The notes beneath the pieces are model-generated. The model had not been told where the DNA came from. It worked only from the letters and a program-made list of their open reading frames with translations, and did not search any database. Positions 1 through 9,940 of a stretch of DNA of 16,062 nt are shown here, in pieces. The stretch is from NCBI GenBank assembly GCA_034696485.1, contig JAQIWT010000705.1, positions 1-16,062 on the forward strand, in the 5' to 3' direction. Made by a program: the position numbers and the translations under genes. The stretch comes from Isohypsibius dastychi. Taxonomy: Eukaryota; Tardigrada; Eutardigrada; Parachela; Isohypsibiidae. The stretch's first letter is position 1. Each line of letters begins with the position of its first letter.

Positions 1-69
1 TAAAGAGCGTGAAATCAATGCACCGAATAATATAGCATTAATGTGCAATTACGCCCTTTTCCCACTTAC

Positions 70-219
70 TTTGATAATGACGGTTCCTTAGCCGGAAGAT
101 GCAACTCCAAAATAACAATTGGTGTACCGGCAGAAAAAGCAGTTCATAATATTGGTAGCAATCACCATGTAGACTGCAGGATCGTGCGGCAAATCCACCA
201 GCTCCTGATTATCTGGCTA
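70..219 (-). pseudogene. Possible frameshifted or decayed exon at the left edge
   Basis: On the minus strand, an AG acceptor (GGAGATTTTAG) is followed by an open frame reading PDNQELVDLPHDPAVYMVIA (from about 219). That frame stops at 88-90. Another frame, one base shifted, then reads AFSAGTPIVILELHLPAKEP and runs into a strong GTAAGT donor (positions 69-64 on this strand). Together they look like one exon of about 150 nt with a single extra A near the ATTATGAACTGC stretch. I do not recognise the protein family. It may be a pseudogene, a sequencing error in a real exon, or chance. Confidence 0.2.
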
Positions 220-2714
220 AAATCTCCTGAAAAGAAAGGTCACGTTCAAGTTGAGAAATCCCACGTAATGGACCGGCAAGCCGGTATCTGACAGCAGGAG
301 ATTAGAAAAAAGAACAGATTCAATTCTTTACTCTAAAATCCCCTTGATCCACTCTTGAATACGTCCAACTAAGAAGAAAGCCCCGAAAAAAACCAAGCGA
401 ACATAGAAGGTTTGAGAGATGGATTCACTCGATGCATTTTCCCCATCAGACTATGCCGAACCCCCGGGACCACAAGCCGATCATCGTTCTACGCACAGCA
501 GAGCACCTTCTTTCTCCGCCGCCCCCGAAAACGTCATTAATTTTTTTCCTCTTCTTTCCGCCAACACGGCAATCCAATTTACATTAAGGATGAATCAATG
601 GAAATTGTAGGGTTATTCATTCCCTTTTCAACTCCCCCTCAAGTACGCTACCATGAGTTCAACTGAAGTCGCAAAAATTTCCCTCAAATCGGAAGCAACA
701 CTGCTTGCTGGTAATCACTCGATTATTTCCGGTGAAGATTCCTGGACAGCGAATAATTGCAGTTATATTGAGAGATGCACTCAGGCCAGACTGGACGTTT
801 AGTCATTGTATCTGGATAAACACCTTCTGGTGACGCAATACATAAATCAAGCGAAAATTTGATAACAGGAAATTTCCCATAAACCTACATTGGATATTTA
901 TAAATAAAATAAATACGCATTATTTCTAGCCATATTAGAAATATGAAAATAGTGTCAGGAAACCCGAAAGTTTTATCCTTAAAACGTAAGAAACCATACA
1001 AATATGAGACGCGATAATATCTGCGCAAATATGAATTCCTGCATTTGTTGTCCTCTCGATTTGGCCTTGAGATGTAATAATTATTCAATCAATTGGTCTG
1101 CGGGTGATATGCGTAGCAAATGATGTTATCTGAATATCGCTAAGATGAAAATAAAGATTACGTTTACTGCATCATTAACAAAAATGACAGCAAATTCCAG
1201 CGTTTGCTGAAGGACACTCAGCAGATGCCGGGTATTCTGGGACGCTACTTGATAATATTTCACGCTTTGATTACAACAAGATTTCACGTTCAAGATTTCA
1301 CTGTTTCACGTTCAACCAGCCAAGAAGAATATCATCAAGAACTTGATTGAACAATCTAATCTGAACAACTGATTTAAATACCAAACTTTTCTTCGGGAAA
1401 AAACGTGTTACATATTTACCGACATGAAAAGCCAAAAAATCTTACAAAGAATTCGTATGTAATTCTCGAAGTCGGATTTTTTCGACGGACCCAAATACAC
1501 TTGTAACAAAATCAGGTCGCAAAATATTCAATGGCTTAACCCAATCTTTGCTTAATAATGTTTGAAACTTTTCTCGCCAGTACAGTATAGTAAGACACCA
1601 CACTTAAATTCCCACAAAAATATAGAAACTTACTTGGTATTTGAGCTCTAATCGCACCGGAACAAGGAATGAAACTTAACCCAACCGGCATAAAAAGTTG
1701 ATCTACTTGTCGCCTGATATTCTCGAAGCCCCGAAATATTCCCACAGAGTCTGTCACGAGATCCAATCACTTCATGAAACGTTGAACAGGGGAATGATTT
1801 GGGATGATTTACGGAAATTCTGAACAGGTGGCAAGAGTAGATACAGAAAACAGATTCAGCAAAGACCACCTAAGGAGCGCACAGCCGGAAATGCCGTCAC
1901 ATACCCATTTGCAATTGTTTCAGCTAAGCTGGAAATGCCGCAGACGAGTGTTATTAAAGGCGCAGATAACGGAAGAAATATAGAGCAATAAAAAACGGGC
2001 TGAAATTTTGTGCAATTAGACCCCTTCTCTTAAAAACATAGCTCAGAAGTAGAACAGTTTCCCATTACAGTACTATCTGGAGGTCATTATTCACAAGATA
2101 AATTTGGGATTTATTAGCTCCTGTTAAGTAAGGATAAAACAACTCCCCGACTTCATTTCCTGCTTTACAGGCTGGAATAAACGGATGAGCGTTTTTTTTT
2201 GTTTCCGTATTCTACCAGCGGAAACGCAGGCACCCACTTGGGACGATTGTCACAGATCATAAGCCTATGTCTAATTTGATGGGCAGCATGCGATTTGATT
2301 TCCTGGATCAACATAACTTGGCACGAACCTCACAACATTGCTCAATAAAATAAATTATTTCCCTGCTCTGATGCATATTGCAGTACACATTTTTTCTACA
2401 CGACTCCATTCTGTCACAGAACTAAAACAACGATAACAAATTTAAGGGTAGCTACTGTAAGCTGGGCAAATCGGCCTTTGTATTATATTTAACCGAGCTT
2501 ATATTCAGAGTATAATAACATCCGAATGAATATATATACATCATAATATATCTCTCATTTAAAATACCTAGTGACACTTGTTTCCGACAATTCAAAATTA
2601 AAAATTGCCTTATACAATATACAATAAGCACGTGTACAGCAACGATAACACAAAACCACAGAACATACCTTTCGATCTCGAATTAATGAGCAGCGCAGAA
2701 GATTTCCAAATCAT

Positions 2715-2740
2715 AGATAATTAATCCAGATAATTAATCC
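2715..2740. repeat. Perfect 13-bp tandem duplication
   Basis: AGATAATTAATCC occurs twice with no gap, at 2715-2727 and 2728-2740. It lies in AT-rich intergenic DNA upstream of the peptidase gene. It could be a replication-slippage product or a footprint left by excision of a mobile element; no flanking element is visible. Confidence 0.85.
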
Positions 2741-3538
2741 CGTGCTGAACCTTGGGGGAACGTGGAAATATCTTGGTCGACTCATGCGTTTATAGCGAGT
2801 GACATGTCTGCACGTCGGGGAGTTGGCCAATCTTGTCACTTGCTCAAGAAATCAGCGAGTTATTTGGAGTCACGTCAAGCGTATCTCTTATCGAATCCTA
2901 CATGAATCAAAGAGCAATCTGAAAATTTTGGGGTGATCTGGTAATGAAAGATCAATCAGCTGGGTCAGTTTCAATGTTTTATTCAAGGTCATTGTTTTCT
3001 TATAACGTTTTCGAACCTTACTTGTTGGACGAAAGACTCGCCAATTCATCTTACTCGCTCCAGCACTTGTGGAGTTAATCTCCGGAAGATCAAAACAACA
3101 CGGAAGCTGCGGCTTCTTCAAGGTCACGATGTATCAACAATCTAAATCCATTTCTTTCAACGTGCAACTAGCAATCCGTCAACGGGAAGGGTGAAGCATC
3201 ATTTCCGGCGCTTGCAAGCATTTCAAACAGAATAATCTCGAAGAAGTTTGGTCGTCAGGCTCTAAGGTGTTGCCAGTTCGACGAACAATTGGTGTTTCAG
3301 CATTGATCATTTCGACGAGGCCTTTGTGAATCAAAGATTGTTTCTCGATTTTCCAAATCGAACCAAAAACAAAGCAGCGTGGCTGCGATCTTTTGGTTGT
3401 AACGGAGCTGGCGCCACCTGCACGGGTCAGTCAGCTGGTGCTTTTAGTGGCGTTCTGGCATGCCGTGCAACTTGTAAGAACCAACCAGAAGATCAGATTC
3501 AGGACATTTTCACCAAGGGGCTTCATTTAAGGGGCGAT

Positions 3539-3547
3539 GGGGGGGGG
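3539..3547. repeat. Run of nine G
   Basis: A homopolymer of nine G lies upstream of the peptidase coding region. It matters mainly because such runs are prone to sequencing-length errors, which makes any frame read across it unreliable. Confidence 0.8.
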
Positions 3548-3665
3548 ACGCATTGGGCAAAGTCGCCACCGAATAAGAGCTTGGCTGTTTTGGTTTTTGG
3601 CACTTCGTTCGCCGTTTGCTTGACGCCGACCTACCTGCCTGGATCCGCCTAGTAATTGCAATTCC

Positions 3666-3830
3666 ATGCGCTTATCCTGCATTCGGCTGGGTATCAGTTT
3701 TGTTTACATTCCATCATCGTCGGTTTCTTCGTTGTTTCTGAAGGCTCGAGCTCTGAAGCCAGTATTATTGATTGTCCAGAACAAGGAGCAGTTTCCGGTC
3801 CATCTTTACCGTTTTAATAGCCATCGATAC
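3666..3830 (+). other. In-frame N-terminal extension of the peptidase, possible mitochondrial presequence
   Basis: An upstream ATG at 3666 is in frame with the peptidase and adds 55 residues. The first 40 residues have no acidic residue, several Arg/Lys, and alternating hydrophobic and Ser residues (MRLSCIRLGISFVYIP and following). This is the composition of a mitochondrial targeting sequence. An AG acceptor-like site at 3779-3780 and an initiator-like TCAGTT at 3694-3699 would each give a transcript lacking the 3666 ATG. The extension is therefore uncertain. Confidence 0.35.
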
Positions 3831-6800
3831 ATGACAACAATGTCGAAATCCACGGAGTGCGAGTATGGTGCATGGAAGAGCCCTGTTTCGGGAGAAATTG
3901 CTGCCGGAAGCGAAATTCAGTTTTCTGGGCTCGAGCGAGATCTCTCTACATCGGAATTGAACAGTAAGATATTTGTGTCTTTTCATCCGATTTATGATTA
4001 TTTCATCAGGATAGATGAATTCATGCATATTTCAGCTACTGTGTACTGGCTTGAACAGCGACCAAGCGAAGGTGGACGAAATGTAGTTTGTAAGTGCCGC
4101 TATAAAAATCAATGAAAACCATTTCCGTAAATGTTGTTTGTGATCCATGCTTTTGTTGCGTATGTTTCTTGGTTTTCGTTTCACGGTTTCTGGGGAATGC
4201 TAGTATGTTTCATCCACGTGATTTTCTTTCCAGGTAGCTGGAATCCGACCGATCGGAAGATCGTAAACTGGACACCGTCAGGTTTCAATGTCAAAACGAA
4301 AGTCCATGAATATGGTAACTGGTTTTCTTACGGGGTTTGTGATTCTGAGTAACATAACCCTTATTATCGATACTAGGTGGTGGGGCGTTTTGCATATTCA
4401 AAAAGGTTGTCTACTTTGTGAACAAAGATGACCAACGTATCTATTCTCAAACGGCACCGGAAGCTGTTCCACAAGGTGTTACCCAAGTGGACCCTCTTCG
4501 GCGATTTGCTGATTTGCATTTCAGTGAATTTGTGAGAAACCTTTTTTTAGCTGCGTTATCCAGCTGACGACTTTTTTGTAGTTTGGACGACTGTTTGCTG
4601 TTTGCGAAGATGTGGGAGTGCGAGCTTCGGAGAAAGACTACTCGGAAGTTAAAGCGGACTGCGAGAAGAAAGTTGTGCCGGACAACTATCTCGTGTCAAT
4701 CGACCCGGCTTCCGGAAACTTGGCTGCTGTGGTAAATTCAAATACTCAATGAATGTCGAATACCGTGTAAGAAATGTCTCTTAGGTAAAAGGAGCTGATT
4801 TTTATGCCTGCCCGAGAACCTCGAGACTTGGCTATTTGGTTTGGATGGAATGGAATATGCCGAATATGGTGAGTGTCATAAATCCAGATTTCCATTTTAT
4901 CGCAACTGGTTTCCTCCGTTTTGACAGCCTTGGGATAAAACCGATATCAAAATTGCCAAGATGTCGAAAAGCGATGAAGCGGTTACTGGCGCTTCTATCT
5001 TATCCAGCGAAGGTGGCGACAAGGAGGTTGCGGCGACCTTCCCGGAATTTCCGGTTAGCGGAGGATTATTATATGTCAGTGATGAAACGAACTGGTGGAA
5101 TCTGTATTATGTGAGTCAGCAACTGATTTCGCTTGTTTCATCCATGTTTGAGTCTTGTTTTCGGAATAGCATAAGAAAGGTCACGCGTCAATTAATATCG
5201 ACCCGGTTTCCGAAGACCTCGGACATCCGTTGTGGAATTTCGGGTTTCATTCCTATAGTGCGTCACCGGTGGAAAGTGAGGACGGTAGATCGGATATATT
5301 TTTAACCTACGGCAAGGTGAATTTATTTTCCTAGGTTTCATCCAGTGAGTTTCATGTTTTTATGAATATCAGGATCTTGTTTCTGTTTCGGCTTACCGGA
5401 AGGAGAAGGCATTTAATGACATTCAGAGAAAGGTGTTGCAGACAGGTTTTAAATATCATCATTACTACATCCAGTCGGTTGCGGGAGGCGTTTATGGAAT
5501 TGGATATGACTCGAAAACGCCGATGACTTTGTTCTATTATGATTTGGCTACAGATGAAGTACTTTGTGGGATTTTGCGTGAGTCGGTTTTTTTAATTTGG
5601 AACGAATTTTAATTCACATAGGTCACCCCGATCCAGACAACCAGCAGCGTGGAACTGGAAGGATATCTGAGCGAAGCCCAGGAAATTGAATATTCAACTG
5701 GCGATGGTGACAAAGCATATGGATACTATTACCCACCGACGAACCGTGACTATCACGGACCAAAGGGTTCTAAGCCACCCTTGTTGGTCAGGATGCATGG
5801 CGGGCCGACTCACAAAGCATTCCCGATTTTGAAACTGACAATTAACTTTTATACGAGGTAGGTTGACTTGATCTTTCTTTGTTTATTTTATTTATATAAA
5901 ATTCCAATTATTCAGCCGAGGGTTTGGTGTTCTGGATGTGAATTATCGGGGATCAAGCAGCTTCGGTCGAGAATTCCGCCAGAAACTGAACGGGCAGTAA
6001 GTGGGAATTACGAAGAGTTCCGTAATATCAGCTTTCATTTTCTGGTTTCTTTGTAGATGGGGTGTAATGGACGTGGAAGACGCGGTTAATGGAGCTAAAT
6101 ATTTGGTGGGAAAGGGCCTCGTTGACGCGAATCGGCTCTGTATTGCCGGTGGTAGCGCCGGTGGTCTTAGCGTCTTGAACGCTCTGCTTTTTCATGATAC
6201 ATTCAAAGCAGGTTGGAATCTTTGGGATTTCTAGGTTCTTAGACATGTGATAACTAAATGACATTTGCAGGTGCAAGTCATTATGGTGTGACAGGTACGT
6301 TGCAGTTTGTGAGCTTTGAAAACGGCCAAAAACCATTGAAGCTGTTGATCACCATAGGTCACCAATTACTCTTATCATATGAGAATACTTATCACGTAAC
6401 AGCGCAGATATTTGTGCAATGTTGGGCAATTCATGAGGAATAATTCTGGAGTTTGAAGTTCAAGGCTAAAATATACGTAGCTTTGTTCTGTGAGCATTTC
6501 GGTCCGCTGGGTTAGGGAATCTTGTGCTAAGGTGTTCTTTGAGTACGCCAAAACTAGATAGATTTTTCGTATTATTTGAGTGCTATTTTTTACCGTTTTA
6601 ATTGCAGATTTAGAAGCTCTGGTTGCTGATACCCACAAATTCGAAATGAGATATCTGGATATTTTGATTGGGCCGTATCCAGCCGCGAAAGTCATCTACG
6701 AAGCCCGGTCTCCGATTCTGAACAAAAAACGTCTGAAATGTCCAGTCATATTTTTCCAAGGAACCGAGGACAAAGTAAATTGGTCGTCTATTGTTTTTGG

Positions 6801-7148
6801 TTGATGAAGAAAAATTTGTTCTTTCAGATTGTCCCACCGTCGCAGTCGGAGAATATGTTCAACGTCGTGAAAGAGAAGAACCTGCCATGCGCTTATGTTT
6901 TGTTCGAAGGTATTATGAAATTTCTTTGAACTACGAAGCTTTTGCTTCGTTAAACGTTTTGTCATTTAGTGTTTTTATCAAAGATTCAATGGTGACACGA
7001 TTTTTTTACAGGCGAAGGACACGGATTCACGAAGAAAGAAAATATCCAAAAAGCGTTAACGACTGAATACGCGTTCTTCGTCAAAGTGTTCAAAATAGAT
7101 GCACCTCACGTCGAATGCAACGTCAAAATTGAAAATCTGGAAGAATGA
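3831..7148 (+). CDS. S9C-type serine peptidase (prolyl oligopeptidase / acylaminoacyl-peptidase-like), 16 exons
   Basis: Predicted serine peptidase of about 684 aa that would release N-terminal dipeptides or acylated residues from short peptides. Exons: 3831-3963, 4036-4089, 4234-4314, 4377-4531, 4582-4731, 4785-4868, 4928-5110, 5170-5316, 5373-5558, 5622-5857, 5916-5996, 6057-6211, 6271-6294, 6608-6774, 6828-6909, 7012-7148; all phases match. The N-terminal part (about residues 1-400) is beta-propeller-like, with the family motifs [23 protein letters not shown] and KVHEYGGGAF. The C-terminal alpha/beta-hydrolase part has MHGGPT (oxyanion region), the nucleophile elbow GGSAGG (Ser530), QGTEDKIVPP (Asp611) and GEGHGF (His643), so the triad is intact. 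Length fits the family's usual 640-700 aa. The exact substrate is not shown. The start could instead be 3666 (in frame, 55 residues longer). The exon 9 donor is a choice between two sites. Family identity is sure; exon ends are inferred. Confidence 0.93.
6295..6607 (+). other. Longest intron of the peptidase gene
   Basis: This 313-nt intron runs from a GTACGT donor to a TTTTAATTGCAG acceptor and separates a 24-nt micro-exon (6271-6294, encoding ASHYGVT) from the next exon. The other introns of this gene are about 50-145 nt. Open frames within it on either strand have no family resemblance. It contains no recognisable RNA gene. Confidence 0.85.
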
Positions 7149-7204
7149 TTCGCAAGGCAACTGACAAAATATCTTGAAAAATTGGTGCAAAAACTGGGAA
7201 TAAC

Positions 7205-7210
7205 AATAAA
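7205..7210 (+). terminator. Polyadenylation signal of the peptidase gene
   Basis: A canonical AATAAA lies 57 nt after the TGA stop of the peptidase. A second AATAAA at 7270-7275 could give a longer 3' UTR reaching to within about 80 nt of the convergent cdc25 stop codon. Confidence 0.65.
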
Positions 7211-7355
7211 CAGGAAAAATTTAAGAAAACTGAGATTTTGTCTCGAGGTGGATTTGTTCCTGAGTCCGGAATAAATAGCTAACGACGCAGTAGAGAGGTA
7301 AAAAGATCCAACTGGAGAGTTTCTCCTTAATTCCTGACTGCAGACTCAAACCTGT

Positions 7356-9200
7356 TCAGGTCGGCCTGGTGTTGAAGATTGCGAAGAACTTGGTTGGATT
7401 CTTTTCGGGGGTTGATGTTCGGCCTTTGATCATCGCCGAGTATCGCTGGCATTCCAGTTCGTAAGTTTTGTTTTCCATGGTTCTATAGGAGCTTGGTTGA
7501 CACAGATCCTGAAATAATCCAGATCAATTTACAAATGCACATAATGACCACTCGTAAACCCTAAAAGTCATGAAAATTACAACTGCCACATTCTTGCTGC
7601 AGACACGATTCGAACTTTCTTCCCCGAAGTCTTAAGGTCACCCTCTAACAATTCCGTGTTACTCAAGTTCTATGATTCAAAATATTTTTCGCTGAATCAA
7701 CACGCTATTACGACGGAACCAACCAAGATTTTCGTCCATTCTACTCATAACAGTCAAGAAAACTTAAACTGATTAAATCAACCTGGTTTTCCGTATCTCC
7801 AGATACCGAGTTACCCAAACTTTAACTCGTAAGTCTTAAGCCTATAACCAGGATTCGAACCTTGAATGCCATAAAAAACGCTTTATATCCTCCTTCCAAA
7901 ACGTAGATTTCCGGGTACGTCAAACGGGGATACCGGTTCACGTTCATTTTCCTATCCTCCGATCGCAAGTACTGGGCTCTGTTAAGGAAATTGGATTTAA
8001 ACCAACACCTCGTTAGTCATCGAGAGAGTCATTACAAGTTAGGTCCTCGTTTCGACGAGAATTCACAGTGGAATATCAATATCTGACTTCCACTTCCGGT
8101 GCGGTTCGTATGCAAAAAATAATCTTTGATACCATCTTCGGTGAATACGTTGATGCTTCCTTCAATATGCCCACCCTCGTATTCGTAAGGAAACCGGCAA
8201 TCGATAAGGGTGATGTCCAGGTCAGAAAATGGCTGCTTTTTTCTCAAGATTTCTGACATCTGAAAAAACCATCAGATCAAACTACCAACATCAACATCAA
8301 ACCCCCAACCAACATCAAATAACCGAAGATTACCGTTTCAACTGATATCATATCGAGACCTTTCTTCCGACATCGAACAGTCGGTAACGTCAAGTTCTGG
8401 AAGAACCAAAGTGAGTACAGACATTTGAATCCACAGTAACTTTCTCACCTTATTTGGAAAATCGCTGAACTGCAATGTCCGTGCGCTTCCTCTCTTTTTA
8501 TCCGCAGTCTTTTTGGTAATAACTGGTGTTTTCAGGACGAAATGGCAACTGTCCCCTTTGCTGTTCGATTCCTTCATCGCAGCTTTTTTCCTCGTTCTCA
8601 GACCACATTGTAATGTCGGACTGATCAGCGTTGTTTGCGTGGTCTTCCTCATCAAACCTGACCGTCTCAGAATGTTGCTGCTGGAAACGAGCACGACTTC
8701 ACAATCAACTTGCTCTTTCTCTTCTTGAAAAGATCTGTCAATGGAAGCCACTTTTACCAAATTTTCCATAGACTGGTTCGAATTGTACTTACGAATCTGG
8801 CGAAGAATCAAACATCAGAACTTTCGGTGCAAACGCTCTGTGTGTTTCGTCGTCGTCCAGATCTTCAATATCCATGTCATCCGAAGCAGCGGACGTCGTC
8901 GCAGTTGATCCTTCCATTTCAAACGCACAAATGGATCCTGGAATAAATTAGCGAGCCACAAATATACAAAAGAATGGTGACACGCTTGGCTCATTCGTGG
9001 TCTGCCACAAAAGTGGTTCTGGTACCCGCCAACATCGCGTACATGATTTTCTTCGAGTTCGTTTTACAGCCTTTGTATTGCAAAACCGCGATCACTGGGT
9101 TTTTGGACCCAGCAAAATTTGCTTGATGATTTAACTCAACTTTTTCTTGCATTCTAACAATTATCCAGCTTGCTCCCTTGCTTCGGATAAGATGCTGCAT
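7356..9200 (-). CDS. cdc25: CDC25 dual-specificity (M-phase inducer) phosphatase
   Basis: Removes inhibitory phosphates from cyclin-dependent kinases to trigger cell-cycle transitions (family knowledge). Exons in transcript order: 9200-9026 (tentative), 8937-8793, 8734-8449, 8396-8334, 8259-8036, 7978-7861, 7508-7356; all phases match, giving about 387 aa. The rhodanese-fold catalytic domain is unmistakable: LIDCRFPYEYEGGHIEGSIN, the active-site loop HCEFSSKRG (Cys288, Arg294, HCX5R) and YPRLTYPEIYVLEGGYKAFF, then the C-terminal DLCQPSSYRTM. The N-terminal part is short and acidic (MDIEDLDDDE), has an SSP polo-box-type site and several S/T-P sites, as expected of a regulatory region. If exon 1 is wrong, the first Met is at 8917 and the protein is 322 aa. 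The 7860 donor (GTTCGA) is non-consensus but gives the conserved join. Family identity is certain; the 5' end is not. Confidence 0.93.
7509..7860 (-). other. Long last intron of cdc25
   Basis: This 352-nt intron separates the GGYKAFF exon from the exon encoding the C-terminal DLCQPSSYR segment. It is much longer than the 53-88 nt introns elsewhere in the gene. Its donor is GTTCGA, far from the GTRAGT consensus, and its acceptor is TTATTTCAG. It contains two tRNA-B-box-like strings but no tRNA. Reading on without splicing adds only 13 residues before a stop and would drop the conserved tail. Confidence 0.7.
8286..8318 (-). repeat. Short CAACATCAA repeats inside a cdc25 intron
   Basis: On the plus strand CAACATCAA occurs in two overlapping copies at 8286-8300 and once more at 8310-8318. 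They lie wholly inside the 74-nt cdc25 intron (8333-8260), where the transcript reads TTGATGTTG. This is low-complexity intron sequence and no function is evident. Confidence 0.7.
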
Positions 9201-9900
9201 GTTTTAAATGCCGGTAGCTGACATACCGCCAAGGTCAAGTTTCGCCTTACATTTCCATTTCATTTAACAGTTGCCGAAACTGACACTATCAAGCATGAAA
9301 AATTTATGCTGCCGCGGTAGTTTGGGTGGATGCGTGAGCAGCTCAATCTGGGTGCACTTTATCTGCCTATTTTTAAATTGTTTGGTCGTTGTCGGCTTGT
9401 TGTAGTATACACTGCTAAAATGGCCGGATAATCCGGCGATGGAGAACGGATACCAGCTTGCAACAGACGTCAAGAAAAATCAATGTAACCGTCGGTAAAC
9501 TAAACGGAGTACGAGTGTATTGATTTTCGACCGACAGTAGATAAAAACAGCCCTTCATCCAGATATGCATTAGATTCGGGAACTTTATTATCTCTTGTAA
9601 ATTCTAAATAAACAATAAAAGTTGAAACATCATTTACGTTAAAGCAATTCGAACTTCATAAAAGTATTTTTTTCGAATTTTATTTACGGGTTGCGTATCA
9701 GTTTAATATACTGTAAATATCGAGTGCTCATTCTTTTCAATATAGAACAGAAAAAACTTTTTTCAGTCATGTTCAATAAAATTAATTATAGAAATAAACG
9801 GAACAAATTCATATTTTACGAAAGCAAATGTTCAATAAATTTTTGCACGCTACTTAATCAGTGGAATGAGATAACGTAACGTATATTATTCCGTCAATGT
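9200..9900. other. cdc25-csrnp divergent intergenic region, no gene seen
   Basis: This stretch separates the proposed cdc25 start from the start of the csrnp leader region. It becomes strongly AT-rich at about 9590-9890 and contains clustered AATAAA-like strings near 9607-9618 that fit no recognised gene end. The open frames (for example minus strand 9264-9473) have no family resemblance and cannot be spliced in phase to cdc25 with consensus sites. It most likely holds promoters and 5' untranslated DNA for both flanking genes. Confidence 0.55.
9278..9308 (-). promoter_or_regulatory. Candidate cdc25 core promoter (initiator with TATA-like box)
   Basis: On the minus strand, TCAGTT (9283-9278) matches the arthropod-type initiator. 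An AT-rich CATAAATT (9308-9301) begins about 27 bp upstream of the presumed start base at 9281, roughly where a TATA box would sit. Transcription from here would leave an 80-nt leader before the ATG at 9200. No downstream promoter element was seen. Motif matches this short are common by chance. Confidence 0.3.
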
Positions 9901-9921
9901 AGCGTGGTGTGTCGGGTCAAC

Positions 9922-9939
9922 CTCACGAGGACTCACGAG
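9922..9939 (+). repeat. Paired CTCACGAG direct repeat
   Basis: CTCACGAG occurs at 9922-9929 and again at 9932-9939, a 10-bp or one-helical-turn period, directly next to the E2F-type site. The spacing suits two copies of a protein on one face of the DNA. CACGAG differs by one base from the E-box CACGTG. No specific factor can be named. Confidence 0.6.
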
Positions 9940-9940
9940 T

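Larger units (their letters stand above)
1..3300. other. Region with no confident gene
   Basis: No open frame here has a recognisable domain. Short stretches look weakly coding: the minus strand at about 70-219, either strand at about 419-610, and the minus strand at about 2990-3127 and 3179-3310. None can be joined into a convincing gene. A GC-rich patch at about 455-540 stands out from AT-rich surroundings. AT-rich DNA lies around 2470-2560. Small direct repeats include TTCACGTTCAA near 1283 and 1304, and GGAAATGCCG near 1886 and 1931. It is most likely intergenic DNA with possible decayed exons. Confidence 0.6.

Noticed and set aside
419-610. 63-codon plus-strand frame starting MDSLDAFSPSDYAEPP
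   Set aside because: It is proline/serine-rich because of a local GC-rich patch, both strands look equally open, and no donor or family match was found.
3326-3652. 108-codon plus-strand frame upstream of the peptidase
   Set aside because: It contains the nine-G run, has no family resemblance and is not in an exon that joins to the peptidase. It is more likely promoter or leader DNA.
4836-5114. Plus-strand frame starting [11 protein letters not shown]
   Set aside because: It runs through the 4869-4927 intron and then out of frame. The true reading splices NM to PWDKTD, matching the family.
6375-6695. Minus-strand frame across the long peptidase intron and next exon
   Set aside because: It overlaps a coding exon antisense and shows no conserved motif.
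7849-7861. tRNA B-box-like GGTTCGAATCC on the minus strand, and a similar AGTTCGAATCG near 7607-7617
   Set aside because: No matching A box, acceptor stem or cloverleaf could be paired around either. Both fall in or at the edge of the cdc25 intron.
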